Assembly (NCBI GenBank): GCA_027490215.1
Contig: JAIXYO010000058.1
Coordinates: forward strand, 1 to 49,879
DNA length: 49,879 bases
Origin: Rubrivivax sp.
GTDB taxonomy: Bacteria > Pseudomonadota > Gammaproteobacteria > Burkholderiales > Burkholderiaceae_C
Direction of reading: 5' to 3'
Part shown: one piece after another, positions 38,537 to 47,392 of the stretch
Numbering within the stretch: position 1 is the stretch's first letter
Layout: each line of letters starts with the position of its first letter
The notes under the pieces: model-generated
Told to the model about the DNA's origin: nothing
The model's input: the letters and a program-made list of their open reading frames with translations, nothing else
Databases searched by the model: none
Made by a program: the position numbers and the translations under genes

Positions 38537-40423
38537 ATGAGTAATTCATTCGACACCAGCCTTGCAGGCCTGAACGCCCAGACCGCAGCCATCCAGGTCA
38601 CCAGCAACAACATCGCGAATACATCCACCGTTGGCTTCAAGGCTCGCCAATCGCTGTTCGTCGACCAGTACTTCAAGGCGGTTGAATCGGGCGGCGTCGC
38701 CGGCAACAGCGATGCCGGCACCAAACGTGTCGACACCCAGGGTTCGCTGAAGTCCACGAGTTCAGCGCTGGACCTGGCCGTGCAAGGCAGCGGCATGTTC
38801 TGCCTGACCAGCCAGGTGTCTGGTGACACCGCAACCTCCACCTATTACAGCCGCAACGGCAGCTTCGCCGTCAACAAGGACGGCTACATCGTCAACGCCA
38901 ACGGGCTGTTCCTCAATGGCTACCAGCCGAACGCCACGTTCAGCGGTGCGACCACCACGATGGGCGCGCTGATGATGCCGCCGGCGGCGTTGGAACCGGT
39001 GAACTCGACCTCCGGCACCGTGGCCGCCAATCTGGATGTGCGCCTCGCCGCGCCCACCGCAGTGGTCGGTGGTGTGTCCACACCCAAGCCCTTCCTGGCC
39101 AGTGATCCATCAACCTACAGCGCCAGCACCACGGTGAACGTATTCGATGCGAAGGGCGTGGGCCACCAGATCAGCCTGTATTTCAAGAAGGTCGACGACA
39201 CCGTGGTGGACGATCCACGCAGCCTGACCACCCCCAAGGCCATGGCCACGGCCTCGCAGTTCGAGCTCTATATGCAGGGCGATGGCGCCACGCTGAAGCG
39301 CGGTGCTGCCGGCAATGCCGGATCTGCCACGCTGGGCACGGCTGCCGACACCGCAGCAGCGGAGGCCAAAGCCCTTTACGACGCCTACGAGGCGGCACAG
39401 GGTAACGCGCTCGGTGCCAGCAGCAACTACCAGTCCGCGGTCGCGACGACGAAGGCCGCCGTGGCGGCTCAGGACAGCGCGCTGGTGAGGCTGGCTGCCG
39501 TGCCCGTCACACAGACGCTGGCCACCGCGGCGCCTGAGCTCGCCGCTCTGGTGTCCGCCGCCAGTGGCCTGAGCGCTGCCAACACCGACGGTGACCCGGC
39601 TGCCATTACCCTGCGACAGGCCGCCTTCAACACTGCGCTGGCGAACTACTCGGCCGCGCCCGCGCTGACCGATTCCGCGGACATCGCTCGAGCGCAGCCG
39701 GCGGTGAGTGCGATCACTGTCTACAACTCGGCAACCAACGCCTTGGTTGAGGCAGACGACACCGAGGCCAGCGCCCTGGCGGCCCTGACCAGCGCCAATG
39801 CCACCGCGCTCAGCGCAGCCGAGGCCAATGCGGAGGCGGTGGCTGCCTCCCGCCTTGGCACGCTGCAGTTCGTCGATGGCCAACTGCTGGGTTCGTTGAC
39901 GACCTCAGCCAGCACCGGCAATGCGGCGACCCCGACGCTGTTCAACGCTCAACTGGCTGACAGCAATGGCGTCGGATTGTTCGACGTGTCGCTCGACCTG
40001 TCCCAGATGACCGCCTTCGGCAAGACCTTCACGGTGTCCAAGAACACCGCAGACGGGGCTGCGCCGGGTGCACTTTCCGGCTTCTCGGTCAGCGAGACCG
40101 GCATGCTGACCGGTCAGTACACCAATGGCAAGACCATGGTGGCGGGGCAGCTGGCGCTGGCGTCATTCCAGGCACCTGACCAGTTGAGCCCCGCCAGCGG
40201 CAGTGTCTTCAACGCCAGCGCCGCATCGGGTGAACCGGTGCTTGGCACCGCCACTTCCGGCTCCTTCGGTGCGGTGCGCTCCTCGGTGCTGGAGCAGAGC
40301 ACCACCGACATGGCGGCCGAGCTGGTCAACCTGATGATCCAGCAGCGCAACTATCAGGCCAATTCGCAAGGCCTGCAGGCGGCAAACGTGGTGATGACCA
40401 CTGCCATCAACCTGGGCCGCTGA
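38537..40423 (+). CDS. flgE: Hook protein FlgE with large Ala-rich insertion
   Basis: FlgE is the hook subunit. At 628 residues it is about 225 longer than enteric FlgE. The N-terminus (LAGLNAQTAAIQVTSNNIANTSTVGFKA) and C-terminus (QSTTDMAAELVNLMIQQRNYQANSQGLQAANVVM) are canonical. Between the strand FELYMQGDGATL and the strand LGTLQFVDGQLLGSLTT lies an insertion of about 170-180 residues (about 260-440), very rich in Ala and predicted helical (AAEAKALYDAYEAAQ, TTKAAVAAQDSALVRLA, SANATALSAAEANAEAVAAS). The insertion falls in an outer hook domain. It shares one base with flgF. Confidence 0.95.
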   Translation: MSNSFDTSLAGLNAQTAAIQVTSNNIANTSTVGFKARQSLFVDQYFKAVESGGVAGNSDAGTKRVDTQGSLKSTSSALDLAVQGSGMFCLTSQVSGDTATSTYYSRNGSFAVNKDGYIVNANGLFLNGYQPNATFSGATTTMGALMMPPAALEPVNSTSGTVAANLDVRLAAPTAVVGGVSTPKPFLASDPSTYSASTTVNVFDAKGVGHQISLYFKKVDDTVVDDPRSLTTPKAMATASQFELYMQGDGATLKRGAAGNAGSATLGTAADTAAAEAKALYDAYEAAQGNALGASSNYQSAVATTKAAVAAQDSALVRLAAVPVTQTLATAAPELAALVSAASGLSAANTDGDPAAITLRQAAFNTALANYSAAPALTDSADIARAQPAVSAITVYNSATNALVEADDTEASALAALTSANATALSAAEANAEAVAASRLGTLQFVDGQLLGSLTTSASTGNAATPTLFNAQLADSNGVGLFDVSLDLSQMTAFGKTFTVSKNTADGAAPGALSGFSVSETGMLTGQYTNGKTMVAGQLALASFQAPDQLSPASGSVFNASAASGEPVLGTATSGSFGAVRSSVLEQSTTDMAAELVNLMIQQRNYQANSQGLQAANVVMTTAINLGR

Positions 40424-41163
40424 TGATCGACCGGATGATCTTCACGGCGATGGCCGGCGCGCGCAACGCGGTCGATCAGCTGGCGGTGACGGCCAACAAC
40501 ATGGCCAACGCCGCCACGCCGGGCTTTCGCGAGCAGCTGGCGGCCTTCCGCGCGGTGCCGGTCGTGGGCGAGGGCGCGCCAACCCGAGTGTCCTCTGTCG
40601 ATTCGACGCCCGGCTTCTCGAGTGTCGGTGGGCGCATCGAGCAGACGGGCAACCCGTTCGATCTGGCGCTGGAAGGCGACGGCTGGTTCACTGTCAAGCG
40701 ACCCGATGGCTCGTTGGCCTACACCCGGGCCGGCCGCCTCTCGGTGGACAGCGGTGGCGTTCTGCGCGTGGCCGGCGGTGCGGCGCTGCAAGGCGACAAC
40801 GGCGAGCTGCGCATGCCCGCTGGCAGCGTGCCCGAAGTCGGTGGCGATGGCGCGGTCTTCGCCCGGCGCGAAGGCGAGGTCACGGGCACGCTGGTTGGCC
40901 GCCTGCGCATCGTTCGCGCGGACCCCGGTGCGCTCGATCGCGGTCCTGATGGCCTGTACCAGGCCACCACTGCCTTGCCGCTCGCGGGCTCGACCGCTGT
41001 GCGGGTTCGCCAAGGTGCCTCGGAGTCCAGCAACGTCAGCGTGTCCGAAGCGATGGTGCAGATGATTTCGCAAACCCGCATGTTCGAGCTGTCGATGCAG
41101 ATGGTCCGCAATGCCGATCAGAACGCTCGCAGCGCCAACCAATTGATCACCGCGGCCCGCTGA
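40423..41163 (+). CDS. flgF: Proximal rod protein FlgF
   Basis: FlgF is a rod subunit. The 246-residue protein has the N-terminal motif ITAMAGARNAVDQLAVTANNMANAATPGFREQL (initial residues IFTAMAGA), the LDLALEGDGWFTVKRPDGSLAYTRAGRL pattern (FDLALEGDGWF here), and the C-terminal VSVSEAMVQMISQTRMFELSMQMV helix. The gene starts one base overlapping flgE (TGATG). flgG follows 24 bases later. Confidence 0.95.
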   Translation: MIDRMIFTAMAGARNAVDQLAVTANNMANAATPGFREQLAAFRAVPVVGEGAPTRVSSVDSTPGFSSVGGRIEQTGNPFDLALEGDGWFTVKRPDGSLAYTRAGRLSVDSGGVLRVAGGAALQGDNGELRMPAGSVPEVGGDGAVFARREGEVTGTLVGRLRIVRADPGALDRGPDGLYQATTALPLAGSTAVRVRQGASESSNVSVSEAMVQMISQTRMFELSMQMVRNADQNARSANQLITAAR

Positions 41164-41187
41164 GGCCCCGCGCACTGAAAGCTACCG

Positions 41188-41973
41188 ATGATTCGATCAC
41201 TCTGGATTGCCAAGACCGGCCTTGATGCCCAGCAGACCAACCTGGACATCATTTCCAACAACCTGGCCAACGCCGCGACCACCGGGTACAAGCGGATGAA
41301 GCCGATGTTCGAGGATCTGCTCTACCAGACGCTGCGCGCGGCAGGTGGACCCACCGGCGGCGAGTCACAGTCACCAAGTGGCTTGCAAGTCGGCACCGGA
41401 GTGCGCGCCGGTGCATCCGAACGCGTTTTCCTGCAGGGCAACCTGACCCAGACTGGGAACCCGCTGGACGTCGCAATCAACGGCACCGGCTTCTTCCAGG
41501 TGACCTTGCCTGACGGCCAGATCGCCTACACCCGCGACGGCAATTTCGCGCGTGATGCGCAGGGACAGCTGGTCAGCCAGTCCGGCTATGTCTTGTCGCC
41601 GGGCATCACGATCCCTGTCAACGCGATTTCGACGACCATCAGCCCCACCGGGCAGGTTTCGGTGCAGTTGCCGGGCACGGTGGCACCCAACCAGGTCGGC
41701 GAACTGCAGATCGCAAGCTTCCTGAACCCGGGTGGTCTCGCCTCGATCGGCGGCAACCTGCTGGTCGAGACCGCGTCTTCGGGTCCGCCCAATGTCAGCC
41801 TGCCGGGAACCGATGGTGCAGGCACCCTGCAGCAGAAGTATGTGGAGTCCTCCAACGTCAATGTGGCCGAGGAACTGGTGTCGCTGATCCAGGCGCAGCG
41901 AGCCTACGAGGTCAATGCGCGCGCCATCAGCGCGTCCGACCAGATGTTGCAGAAACTGGCGCAGCTGGCATGA
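41188..41973 (+). CDS. flgG: Distal rod protein FlgG
   Basis: FlgG forms the distal rod. The 261-residue length is standard. Landmarks are [36 protein letters not shown], the [10 protein letters not shown] segment, [30 protein letters not shown], and the C-terminal [27 protein letters not shown]. It overlaps flgH by 4 bases. Confidence 0.97.
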   Translation: MIRSLWIAKTGLDAQQTNLDIISNNLANAATTGYKRMKPMFEDLLYQTLRAAGGPTGGESQSPSGLQVGTGVRAGASERVFLQGNLTQTGNPLDVAINGTGFFQVTLPDGQIAYTRDGNFARDAQGQLVSQSGYVLSPGITIPVNAISTTISPTGQVSVQLPGTVAPNQVGELQIASFLNPGGLASIGGNLLVETASSGPPNVSLPGTDGAGTLQQKYVESSNVNVAEELVSLIQAQRAYEVNARAISASDQMLQKLAQLA

Positions 41974-42683
41974 CAGCTCGTCGCTCGTTCATGACCTTCG
42001 CCCTGCGGTGCAGTCTGGCCGCCGCCGCGCTCGCGTTGGGTGGTTGCGCAACGTCCACCGCTGACAAGACACTCAGTGATCTGGCAGTGACCACGGCCAA
42101 ACCCCGGGGTGGCTTCGCAGCTCCAGCCAGCCAGGGCAGCTTGTTCCCGGCCGTGGGTGGTCTGAGCACGGGCTATCGGCCCTTGTTCGAGGATCGCCGC
42201 GCCCGCAATGTTGGCGACACACTGACGGTGCTCCTCGACGAGAAGACGACCGCCAACAAGAAGAGCTCGGCCACTGCCAGCAAGGGCAGCACCCTGAGCG
42301 CGAAGATCACCTCGGGCACCAAGGTGCCGGTGATCGAGGACTGGGCTGGGCTGAATCTGGGCGGGGCCAGCGGCAACACCTACGCGGGCAAGGGCAGCAG
42401 CAGCGCGACCAACGACTTTTCCGGGACGATCACCGTCACCGTCGTCGAGGTCTACGCCAACGGCAACCTGCTGGTCGCCGGAGAAAAGCGACTCGCCGTC
42501 AGCGATGAAGAGGAGGTGATTCGCTTCGCGGGTGTCGTCAATCCGGTGGACCTCAATGCCAACGCGGTGTCGTCGACCCTGGTGGCCGACGCTCGGATCG
42601 AGTACCGCGGCCGCGGGGCTGCCGACGACGCTCAGACCCCCGGGTTGGTCACCCGTGCGGTGCTGAAGTTCTGGCCCTTCTGA
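41970..42683 (+). CDS. flgH: L-ring lipoprotein FlgH
   Basis: FlgH forms the outer-membrane L ring. The 237-residue protein has a signal peptide with lipobox LGGC ([14 protein letters not shown]). The mature part carries [77 protein letters not shown] and the C-terminal VLKFWPF. It starts in an ATGA with flgG and shares one base with flgI. Confidence 0.97.
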   Translation: MTARRSFMTFALRCSLAAAALALGGCATSTADKTLSDLAVTTAKPRGGFAAPASQGSLFPAVGGLSTGYRPLFEDRRARNVGDTLTVLLDEKTTANKKSSATASKGSTLSAKITSGTKVPVIEDWAGLNLGGASGNTYAGKGSSSATNDFSGTITVTVVEVYANGNLLVAGEKRLAVSDEEEVIRFAGVVNPVDLNANAVSSTLVADARIEYRGRGAADDAQTPGLVTRAVLKFWPF

Positions 42684-43846
42684 TGGTCTCCCTCGCCGCT
42701 CATGCGCCGCGCTCATCGGGGCCACGACCCCGACGGGTCGTGAACTGGTGTCGCGGCTTGCTGATCACAGCACTGCTGATCGCCGCGTTCGACCGGCCGG
42801 CGCTGTGCGCAGAACGGCTCAAGGACATCGCCTCGGTATCAGGCGTGCGCAACAACCAGCTGATCGGTTACGGATTGGCCGTCGGTCTGGACGGAACCGG
42901 CGATCAGACCACTCAGACGCCGTTCACCCGTCAAAGCGTGATCTCGATGCTGCAGGCCCTGGGCGTGTCGGTACCGCCAGGCCAGAACGTTCAACTCAAG
43001 AACACTGCGGCCGTGATCGTGACCGCCACGCTGCCGGCGTTCTCACGCCCCGGGCAGTCGATCGACGTGACCGTGTCCTCGATGGGCAACGCGAAGAGCC
43101 TGCGCGGCGGCACCCTGCTGATGACGCCGCTGCGTGGCGCTGACGGGCAGGTTTACGGCATGGCTCAGGGCAACATCGTGGTGGGCGGCGCCGGTGCTGG
43201 CGGCGGTGGTGCCTCGGTGCAGGTCAATCAGCTGTCGGCCGGCCGCATTCCCGGCGGCGCCTTGGTGGAGCGAGCGGTCCCCGGCCAGCTTGACCAGGAG
43301 ATGATCCAGATCGAGCTGGCCCGCAGCGACTTCACGCTGATGCAAAACGCCCTGGAGGCGATCGAGAAGCGCTTCGGTGCGGGTGTGGCCGTGGCCGTTG
43401 ATGCCCGCTTTCTGAGAGTGAACCTGCCCGTCGATGCCGGTGCGCGCATGGCCTTCCTGTCACAGCTCGAGCAGGTGCGCGTCGAGACCGAGGCTGTCGG
43501 GCCGCGCGTCATCGTCAACGCCCGCACAGGCTCGGTGGTGATGAATCAGCTGGTGACCATCGAGCCCTGTGCCGTGTCGCATGGCTCGCTGACGATCCGG
43601 GTCGGCAAGGAGCCGCAGGTCAGCCAGCCGCAACCGTTCTCCCGCGGCGAGACGGCTGTGACCACCCAGGATTCCGCGTCCATCGAGCAGCCGAAGGCCG
43701 CGCTGCTCGCCTTGCCGGCAGCAGCATCGCTGGAAGAGGTGGTTCGCGGGCTGAACCTGCTGGGCGCCAATGTCAACGATCTGATTTCTATCCTGCAGGC
43801 GATGAAGACCGCCGGCGCCCTGCAAGCCGAGATCGAGGTGATTTGA
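42683..43846 (+). CDS. flgI: P-ring protein FlgI
   Basis: FlgI forms the periplasmic P ring with FlgA as chaperone. The 387-residue protein has an N-terminal region of about 43 residues before the signal cleavage site (hydrophobic LLITALLIAAF, ending ALCAE), longer than usual because of a basic Arg/Pro-rich lead. The mature domain is canonical: RLKDIASVSGVRNNQLIGYGLAVGLDGTGDQT, FSRPGQSIDVTVSSMGNAKSLRGGTLLMTPLRGADGQVY, and the C-terminal LNLLGANVNDLISILQAMKTAGALQAEI. An internal start is possible, but TGATG coupling to flgH favours ATG 42683. Confidence 0.96.
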   Translation: MVSLAAHAPRSSGPRPRRVVNWCRGLLITALLIAAFDRPALCAERLKDIASVSGVRNNQLIGYGLAVGLDGTGDQTTQTPFTRQSVISMLQALGVSVPPGQNVQLKNTAAVIVTATLPAFSRPGQSIDVTVSSMGNAKSLRGGTLLMTPLRGADGQVYGMAQGNIVVGGAGAGGGGASVQVNQLSAGRIPGGALVERAVPGQLDQEMIQIELARSDFTLMQNALEAIEKRFGAGVAVAVDARFLRVNLPVDAGARMAFLSQLEQVRVETEAVGPRVIVNARTGSVVMNQLVTIEPCAVSHGSLTIRVGKEPQVSQPQPFSRGETAVTTQDSASIEQPKAALLALPAAASLEEVVRGLNLLGANVNDLISILQAMKTAGALQAEIEVI

Positions 43847-43847
43847 G

Positions 43848-44168
43848 ATGAGCGTGATCCAGCCTTGGGCCATGCGCCCGACCGTCGATGTCAATCCGAC
43901 CGCCGCTTCCGCGTCGAGGCCGACACCCGCCGGGGCAGCGCCCGATGCGATCGGCCGCCAGTTCGAGCAACTGCTGGTGCGGCAGCTGCTCGCCCAGGTG
44001 CGCTCGGAAAGTCTGAGTGGAGACGAAGCTCCCAGTGCCTCGGCCGGCTATCTGCAGCTCGCTGATGATCAGCTGGCCGCCACCATCGCTTCGGTAGGTG
44101 GCCTCGGCCTGGGCGCCTCCCTGGGGCGTTGGATGAAGGGGATCGCCGCGTACCAGAACGCGCCCTGA
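43848..44168 (+). CDS. flgJ: Rod-binding protein FlgJ, single-domain form
   Basis: FlgJ caps the growing rod. This 106-residue version contains only the N-terminal rod-binding domain (AIGRQFEQLLVRQLLAQVRSESL, then GYLQLADDQLAATIASVGGLGLG). The C-terminal peptidoglycan hydrolase domain found in gammaproteobacteria and many betaproteobacteria is absent, so another enzyme must open the wall. It follows flgI by 1 base and ends the rod/hook operon. The flgK promoter starts 14 bases after its stop. Confidence 0.9.
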   Translation: MSVIQPWAMRPTVDVNPTAASASRPTPAGAAPDAIGRQFEQLLVRQLLAQVRSESLSGDEAPSASAGYLQLADDQLAATIASVGGLGLGASLGRWMKGIAAYQNAP

Positions 44169-44181
44169 TGCCCTTCGGCGC

Positions 44182-44209
44182 TAACTGTTTTCCGCGCCGT
44201 CGCCGTCAA
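44182..44209 (+). promoter_or_regulatory. Sigma-28 (FliA) promoter of flgKL
   Basis: TAACT (44182-44186) and GCCGTCAA (44202-44209) are spaced by 15 bases. The -10 box is identical to that of fliC1. The site lies 32 bases upstream of the flgK ATG and separates the late flgKL genes, perhaps with motAB, from the earlier flgB-J operon. Confidence 0.75.
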
Positions 44210-44240
44210 TCCCCTGAGGCAACAGCGAACCACCCACACC

Positions 44241-45632
44241 ATGAACGCCAATTCGATCGCAAACACGGCCCTGTCGGCACTGCAGAACGCACAGGCCGGC
44301 ATCAACCTGACGTCACAAAACGTCAATGGACAGGCCGTTGCCGGATATACCCGGCGCAAGCTCGACATCGCCACCGAGCAGGTGATGGGCAACGGTGCGC
44401 CTTTGCTGGGCAGCGGCGTCAGCGTCAACGGATTCAGCCGGGAGTGGAGCGCACTTCTGCAGCAGCAGCGCGTCACCCAGGCCGGCACCACCGCCTTCAA
44501 CGCCACCGTCGCCGACGGGCTGGCCTCGCTGGACCGCCAGGCCGCCGATGCCACGCTGTCCCTGGACAAGCCGGTCAACGACTTCTTCACCAGCGTGGCC
44601 ACGCTGGCGCGCAACCCGAAAGACGCATCGGCGCTCGCGGCTCTCAAGACTCAGGGCAGCGTGTTGCTCAACGCCGCGCAGCAGTATCAGGACAGCATCT
44701 CCGCCGTGCAGCGCAATGCCCGCGGCGCGTTGGCAACGTCGGTGGAACAGCTCAACAACATCGCTGGCGAACTGGCTGTCATCAACCGTGACATCGTCAC
44801 CAGCCAGGGAAGCGCGGGCCCGGTTCCCGCCCAACTCGATCGCCGTGATGCCTTGCTGCTGCAGGCCGGTGGCCTCGTGGGCGGTGACCTCGGACTGGAT
44901 GCCGACGGTCAGGCGTATATCTTCGTCGGCGGCCAACCGCTTCTCAATGGCGGCAGCGCGGCGGCGCTGAAGATCACGTCGCAGGACACGTCAGGCAATG
45001 CGCCGCTCGCCTTGTCGATGCAGTTCGGCACAGCGGGCCAGGCCATTTCCCCCGTGAGCGTGGCCCTGGCATCGGATGCCCTCGACGGCACGATGGGCGG
45101 GCAGCTCAAGCTGGCCAGCGATCCCTTCCTCGTGTTGCAACCCAACGGCCATCCCGACCCGAACCTGGCCCCTATGACCGAGCTGATGTCGGCTGCCGCA
45201 GGCCAGCCTGCCAAGCCCGATGCCAGCGCACTGATGACGGCGCTGTCCGCATTGGGTGCCTTCAGAGCCAGCAAAGTCCCCAGCGATGCAGATCGCGTTG
45301 CGCTTGACAAGTCCCTGCAGGCGCTGGCAGCGCAGGCCAACAGCACCGATGCCCAGACGAGTGCCGGCGCCATGCAGGCCAGCTTGCTCGGTGGCTGGCG
45401 TGCCTTCGTCGGCAATCTGGGTTCGGCAGTCAACGCGCACAAGTCGGCGCAGGCGGCCTCGGCCGCGGTTGAAACGCGCCTGAACGCCGACTTCCAGTCG
45501 CAATCTGGCGTGAATCTGGACGAGGAGGCCGCCAACCTGATGCGCTATCAGCAGAGTTATGCGGCAGCCAGCAAGCTCTTGCAGGCCAACGCGACCCTTC
45601 TCGATCAACTGCTGGCCGTTGTCGGTCGTTAA
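44241..45632 (+). CDS. flgK: Hook-filament junction protein FlgK (HAP1)
   Basis: FlgK is the first junction protein. The 463-residue protein is shorter than enteric FlgK (about 547), mainly in the central domain. Landmarks are NTALSALQNAQAGINLTSQNVNGQAVAGYTRR, EWSALLQQQRVTQAGT, PVNDFFTSVATLARNPKD, ISAVQRNARGALATSVEQLNNIAGELAVINRDIV, and the C-terminal GVNLDEEAANLMRYQQSYAAASKLLQ. It follows a sigma-28 promoter, and flgL is 11 bases downstream. Confidence 0.96.
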   Translation: MNANSIANTALSALQNAQAGINLTSQNVNGQAVAGYTRRKLDIATEQVMGNGAPLLGSGVSVNGFSREWSALLQQQRVTQAGTTAFNATVADGLASLDRQAADATLSLDKPVNDFFTSVATLARNPKDASALAALKTQGSVLLNAAQQYQDSISAVQRNARGALATSVEQLNNIAGELAVINRDIVTSQGSAGPVPAQLDRRDALLLQAGGLVGGDLGLDADGQAYIFVGGQPLLNGGSAAALKITSQDTSGNAPLALSMQFGTAGQAISPVSVALASDALDGTMGGQLKLASDPFLVLQPNGHPDPNLAPMTELMSAAAGQPAKPDASALMTALSALGAFRASKVPSDADRVALDKSLQALAAQANSTDAQTSAGAMQASLLGGWRAFVGNLGSAVNAHKSAQAASAAVETRLNADFQSQSGVNLDEEAANLMRYQQSYAAASKLLQANATLLDQLLAVVGR

Positions 45633-45643
45633 AAGCGAGTAAA

Positions 45644-46489
45644 ATGATGAGAGTGTCTACAAATCAAATCTACCAGGTTTCAACGGACGCGTTGAACTCC
45701 AACCTGGCTTCCTCTACGACCGAGCAGCAGCGCATCAGCTCGGGAATTCGCATCGACGCGGTATCTCAGGACATCGCGGCCGTGACCCAGGCCTCGGGCT
45801 TGTTGGCCGTGAAGGCGCAGGCCGCGATTTTCAACAGCAACCTCGACGAGCTCGAGATGCGCTATTCCGAGAGCGACCAGAGCCTGTCGGTGATCCACGA
45901 TGCTCTGGGACGCATTTCAGAAGCCCTGGCGCAGTCGCGGAATGCCGCGCTCAGCGCGAGCGACCGCAGGGCACTCGGTGTCACCATCCAGAGCGACGCG
46001 GCTGCTATCGCGGCCGAGTTGAAGCGCTCGGACAGCCAGGGCCGGCCCTTGTATTCCGGTGGTGTCGCCGACGCGAACCACCCGGCGCTGCTCGTGCGCC
46101 CAGGTCAGACCCTCAGCGCCGAAATCACCTTGTCGCAGGCCGATCAGGACAGCATCGCGGCGCTGGCTGGCAGCGACTGGGCCACCGGCACCGGACTGGC
46201 GTCGTCTACCAGCGCGCAGCGTGCCGATGCACATTCGCTGGTGACGCGCATGCAGGCGTCCGCGCTGGAGGCGCGCCAGCAGGTCGGCGGCCGCTGGCAG
46301 CTGGTGTCCACCTACCAGAACGAAAACCAGGCCGTGTCCGATGCCGCGAACATCGCGCGAACCAACCTTGTGGGAACCGACATGGTCAAGTCCATTTCCG
46401 AACTGGCCGTTTTTTCGGCGCAGTTGCAGGCTGCCCGTTCGCTGTTCGTTCGAATCTCGGCCAACTCCCTCTTCGACTCGCTGCGCTGA
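45644..46489 (+). CDS. flgL: Hook-filament junction protein FlgL (HAP3)
   Basis: FlgL is the second junction protein and is flagellin-like. The 281-residue protein has the N-terminus MRVSTNQIYQ, then LASSTTEQQRISSGIRIDAVSQDIAAVTQASG, LDELEMRYSESDQSLSVIHDALGRISEALAQSRNAALS, and the C-terminal helix LVGTDMVKSISELAVFSAQLQAARSLFVRISANSLFDSLR. ATG codons at 45644 and 45647 are both possible. The ribosome site is GCGAG just upstream. It is co-transcribed with flgK. Confidence 0.95.
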   Translation: MMRVSTNQIYQVSTDALNSNLASSTTEQQRISSGIRIDAVSQDIAAVTQASGLLAVKAQAAIFNSNLDELEMRYSESDQSLSVIHDALGRISEALAQSRNAALSASDRRALGVTIQSDAAAIAAELKRSDSQGRPLYSGGVADANHPALLVRPGQTLSAEITLSQADQDSIAALAGSDWATGTGLASSTSAQRADAHSLVTRMQASALEARQQVGGRWQLVSTYQNENQAVSDAANIARTNLVGTDMVKSISELAVFSAQLQAARSLFVRISANSLFDSLR

Positions 46490-46531
46490 AGCCTGATAGC
46501 GCAGCGGCCAACCTATTGACTCTGGAACGAC

Positions 46532-47392
46532 ATGACCATTCCCATTGGCTGGCTCATCGGCATACTTTGCGCCTTGGGGGGCTATGCACTTCACGGCGGC
46601 CACCTCGCCGTTCTTTGGCAGCCCACCGAGGTGCTGACCATCGTTGGTGCCGCCGTGGGCTACATGGTGGCGTCCAACAGTCTGCGCATCCTGAAGCAGA
46701 CGTTCGCCGTGTTGCCCTCCGCATTCAAGGGATCGGGGGCCAGCAAGCGGCTGTACCTCGACCTGCTGTGCCTGATGTTCGAACTTCTCACGAAGATCCG
46801 GCGTGACGGCTTCATGTCGCTGGAAGCCGACATCGAGGAGCCAGAAAGCAGTGCGCTGTTCCAGAAGTACCCAGCCATTGCGAAGGATCACCATCTGCTG
46901 GAGTTCCTGACCGATTACCTGCGCATGATGCTGGGCGGTTCGCTGAATGTCGTTCAGATCGAAAGCCTGATGGAGCAGGAACTCGAGGTTCATCACCAGT
47001 CGGCACACGTACCGGTCAGTGTTATCCAGAAGGTGGCCGATGCCTTGCCCGCCTTCGGCATCGTTGCCGCGGTGATGGGCGTGGTGCATACCATGGGCTC
47101 GATCGGCCTGCCGCCGGCTGAGCTGGGAAAGCTGATCGGCGCGGCGCTTGTCGGAACCTTCCTCGGTATCTTGCTCGCCTACTCGTTCGTGGGCCCGGTC
47201 GCCACCGTGATGGAGCAGAACGCCGAGTCGGAAGCCAAGGCCTTCCTGTGCGTGAAGGCGGTGCTGCTGGCCCATCTCAATGGATTCACCGCGCAGGCAG
47301 CGGTGGAGTTCGGTCGCAAGATTCTTTATGCCGACCTGCGCCCTACATTCAAGGAGCTTGACGAAGAGACCAAGGCCGTCAAGGGCAAGTGA
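46532..47392 (+). CDS. motA: Stator protein MotA
   Basis: MotA is the proton-channel stator subunit. The 286-residue protein has four membrane segments: about 5-23, 30-50, 168-190 (ALPAFGIVAAVMGVVHTMGS) and 200-222. The cytosolic loop retains the torque residues Arg and Glu in KIRRDGFMSLEADIEEPESS, and the proline of the channel helix PAFGIVAAVMGV. It is proton-type by similarity. It shares one base with motB. No dedicated promoter is seen in the 42-base gap after flgL, so read-through from the flgK promoter is likely. Confidence 0.96.
   Translation: MTIPIGWLIGILCALGGYALHGGHLAVLWQPTEVLTIVGAAVGYMVASNSLRILKQTFAVLPSAFKGSGASKRLYLDLLCLMFELLTKIRRDGFMSLEADIEEPESSALFQKYPAIAKDHHLLEFLTDYLRMMLGGSLNVVQIESLMEQELEVHHQSAHVPVSVIQKVADALPAFGIVAAVMGVVHTMGSIGLPPAELGKLIGAALVGTFLGILLAYSFVGPVATVMEQNAESEAKAFLCVKAVLLAHLNGFTAQAAVEFGRKILYADLRPTFKELDEETKAVKGK

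Noticed and set aside
45629-45643. TTAAAAGCGAGTAAA before flgL as another copy of the A-rich operator.
   Set aside because: Spacing between the halves differs by one and the site is the flgL ribosome-binding region, so similarity is probably incidental.
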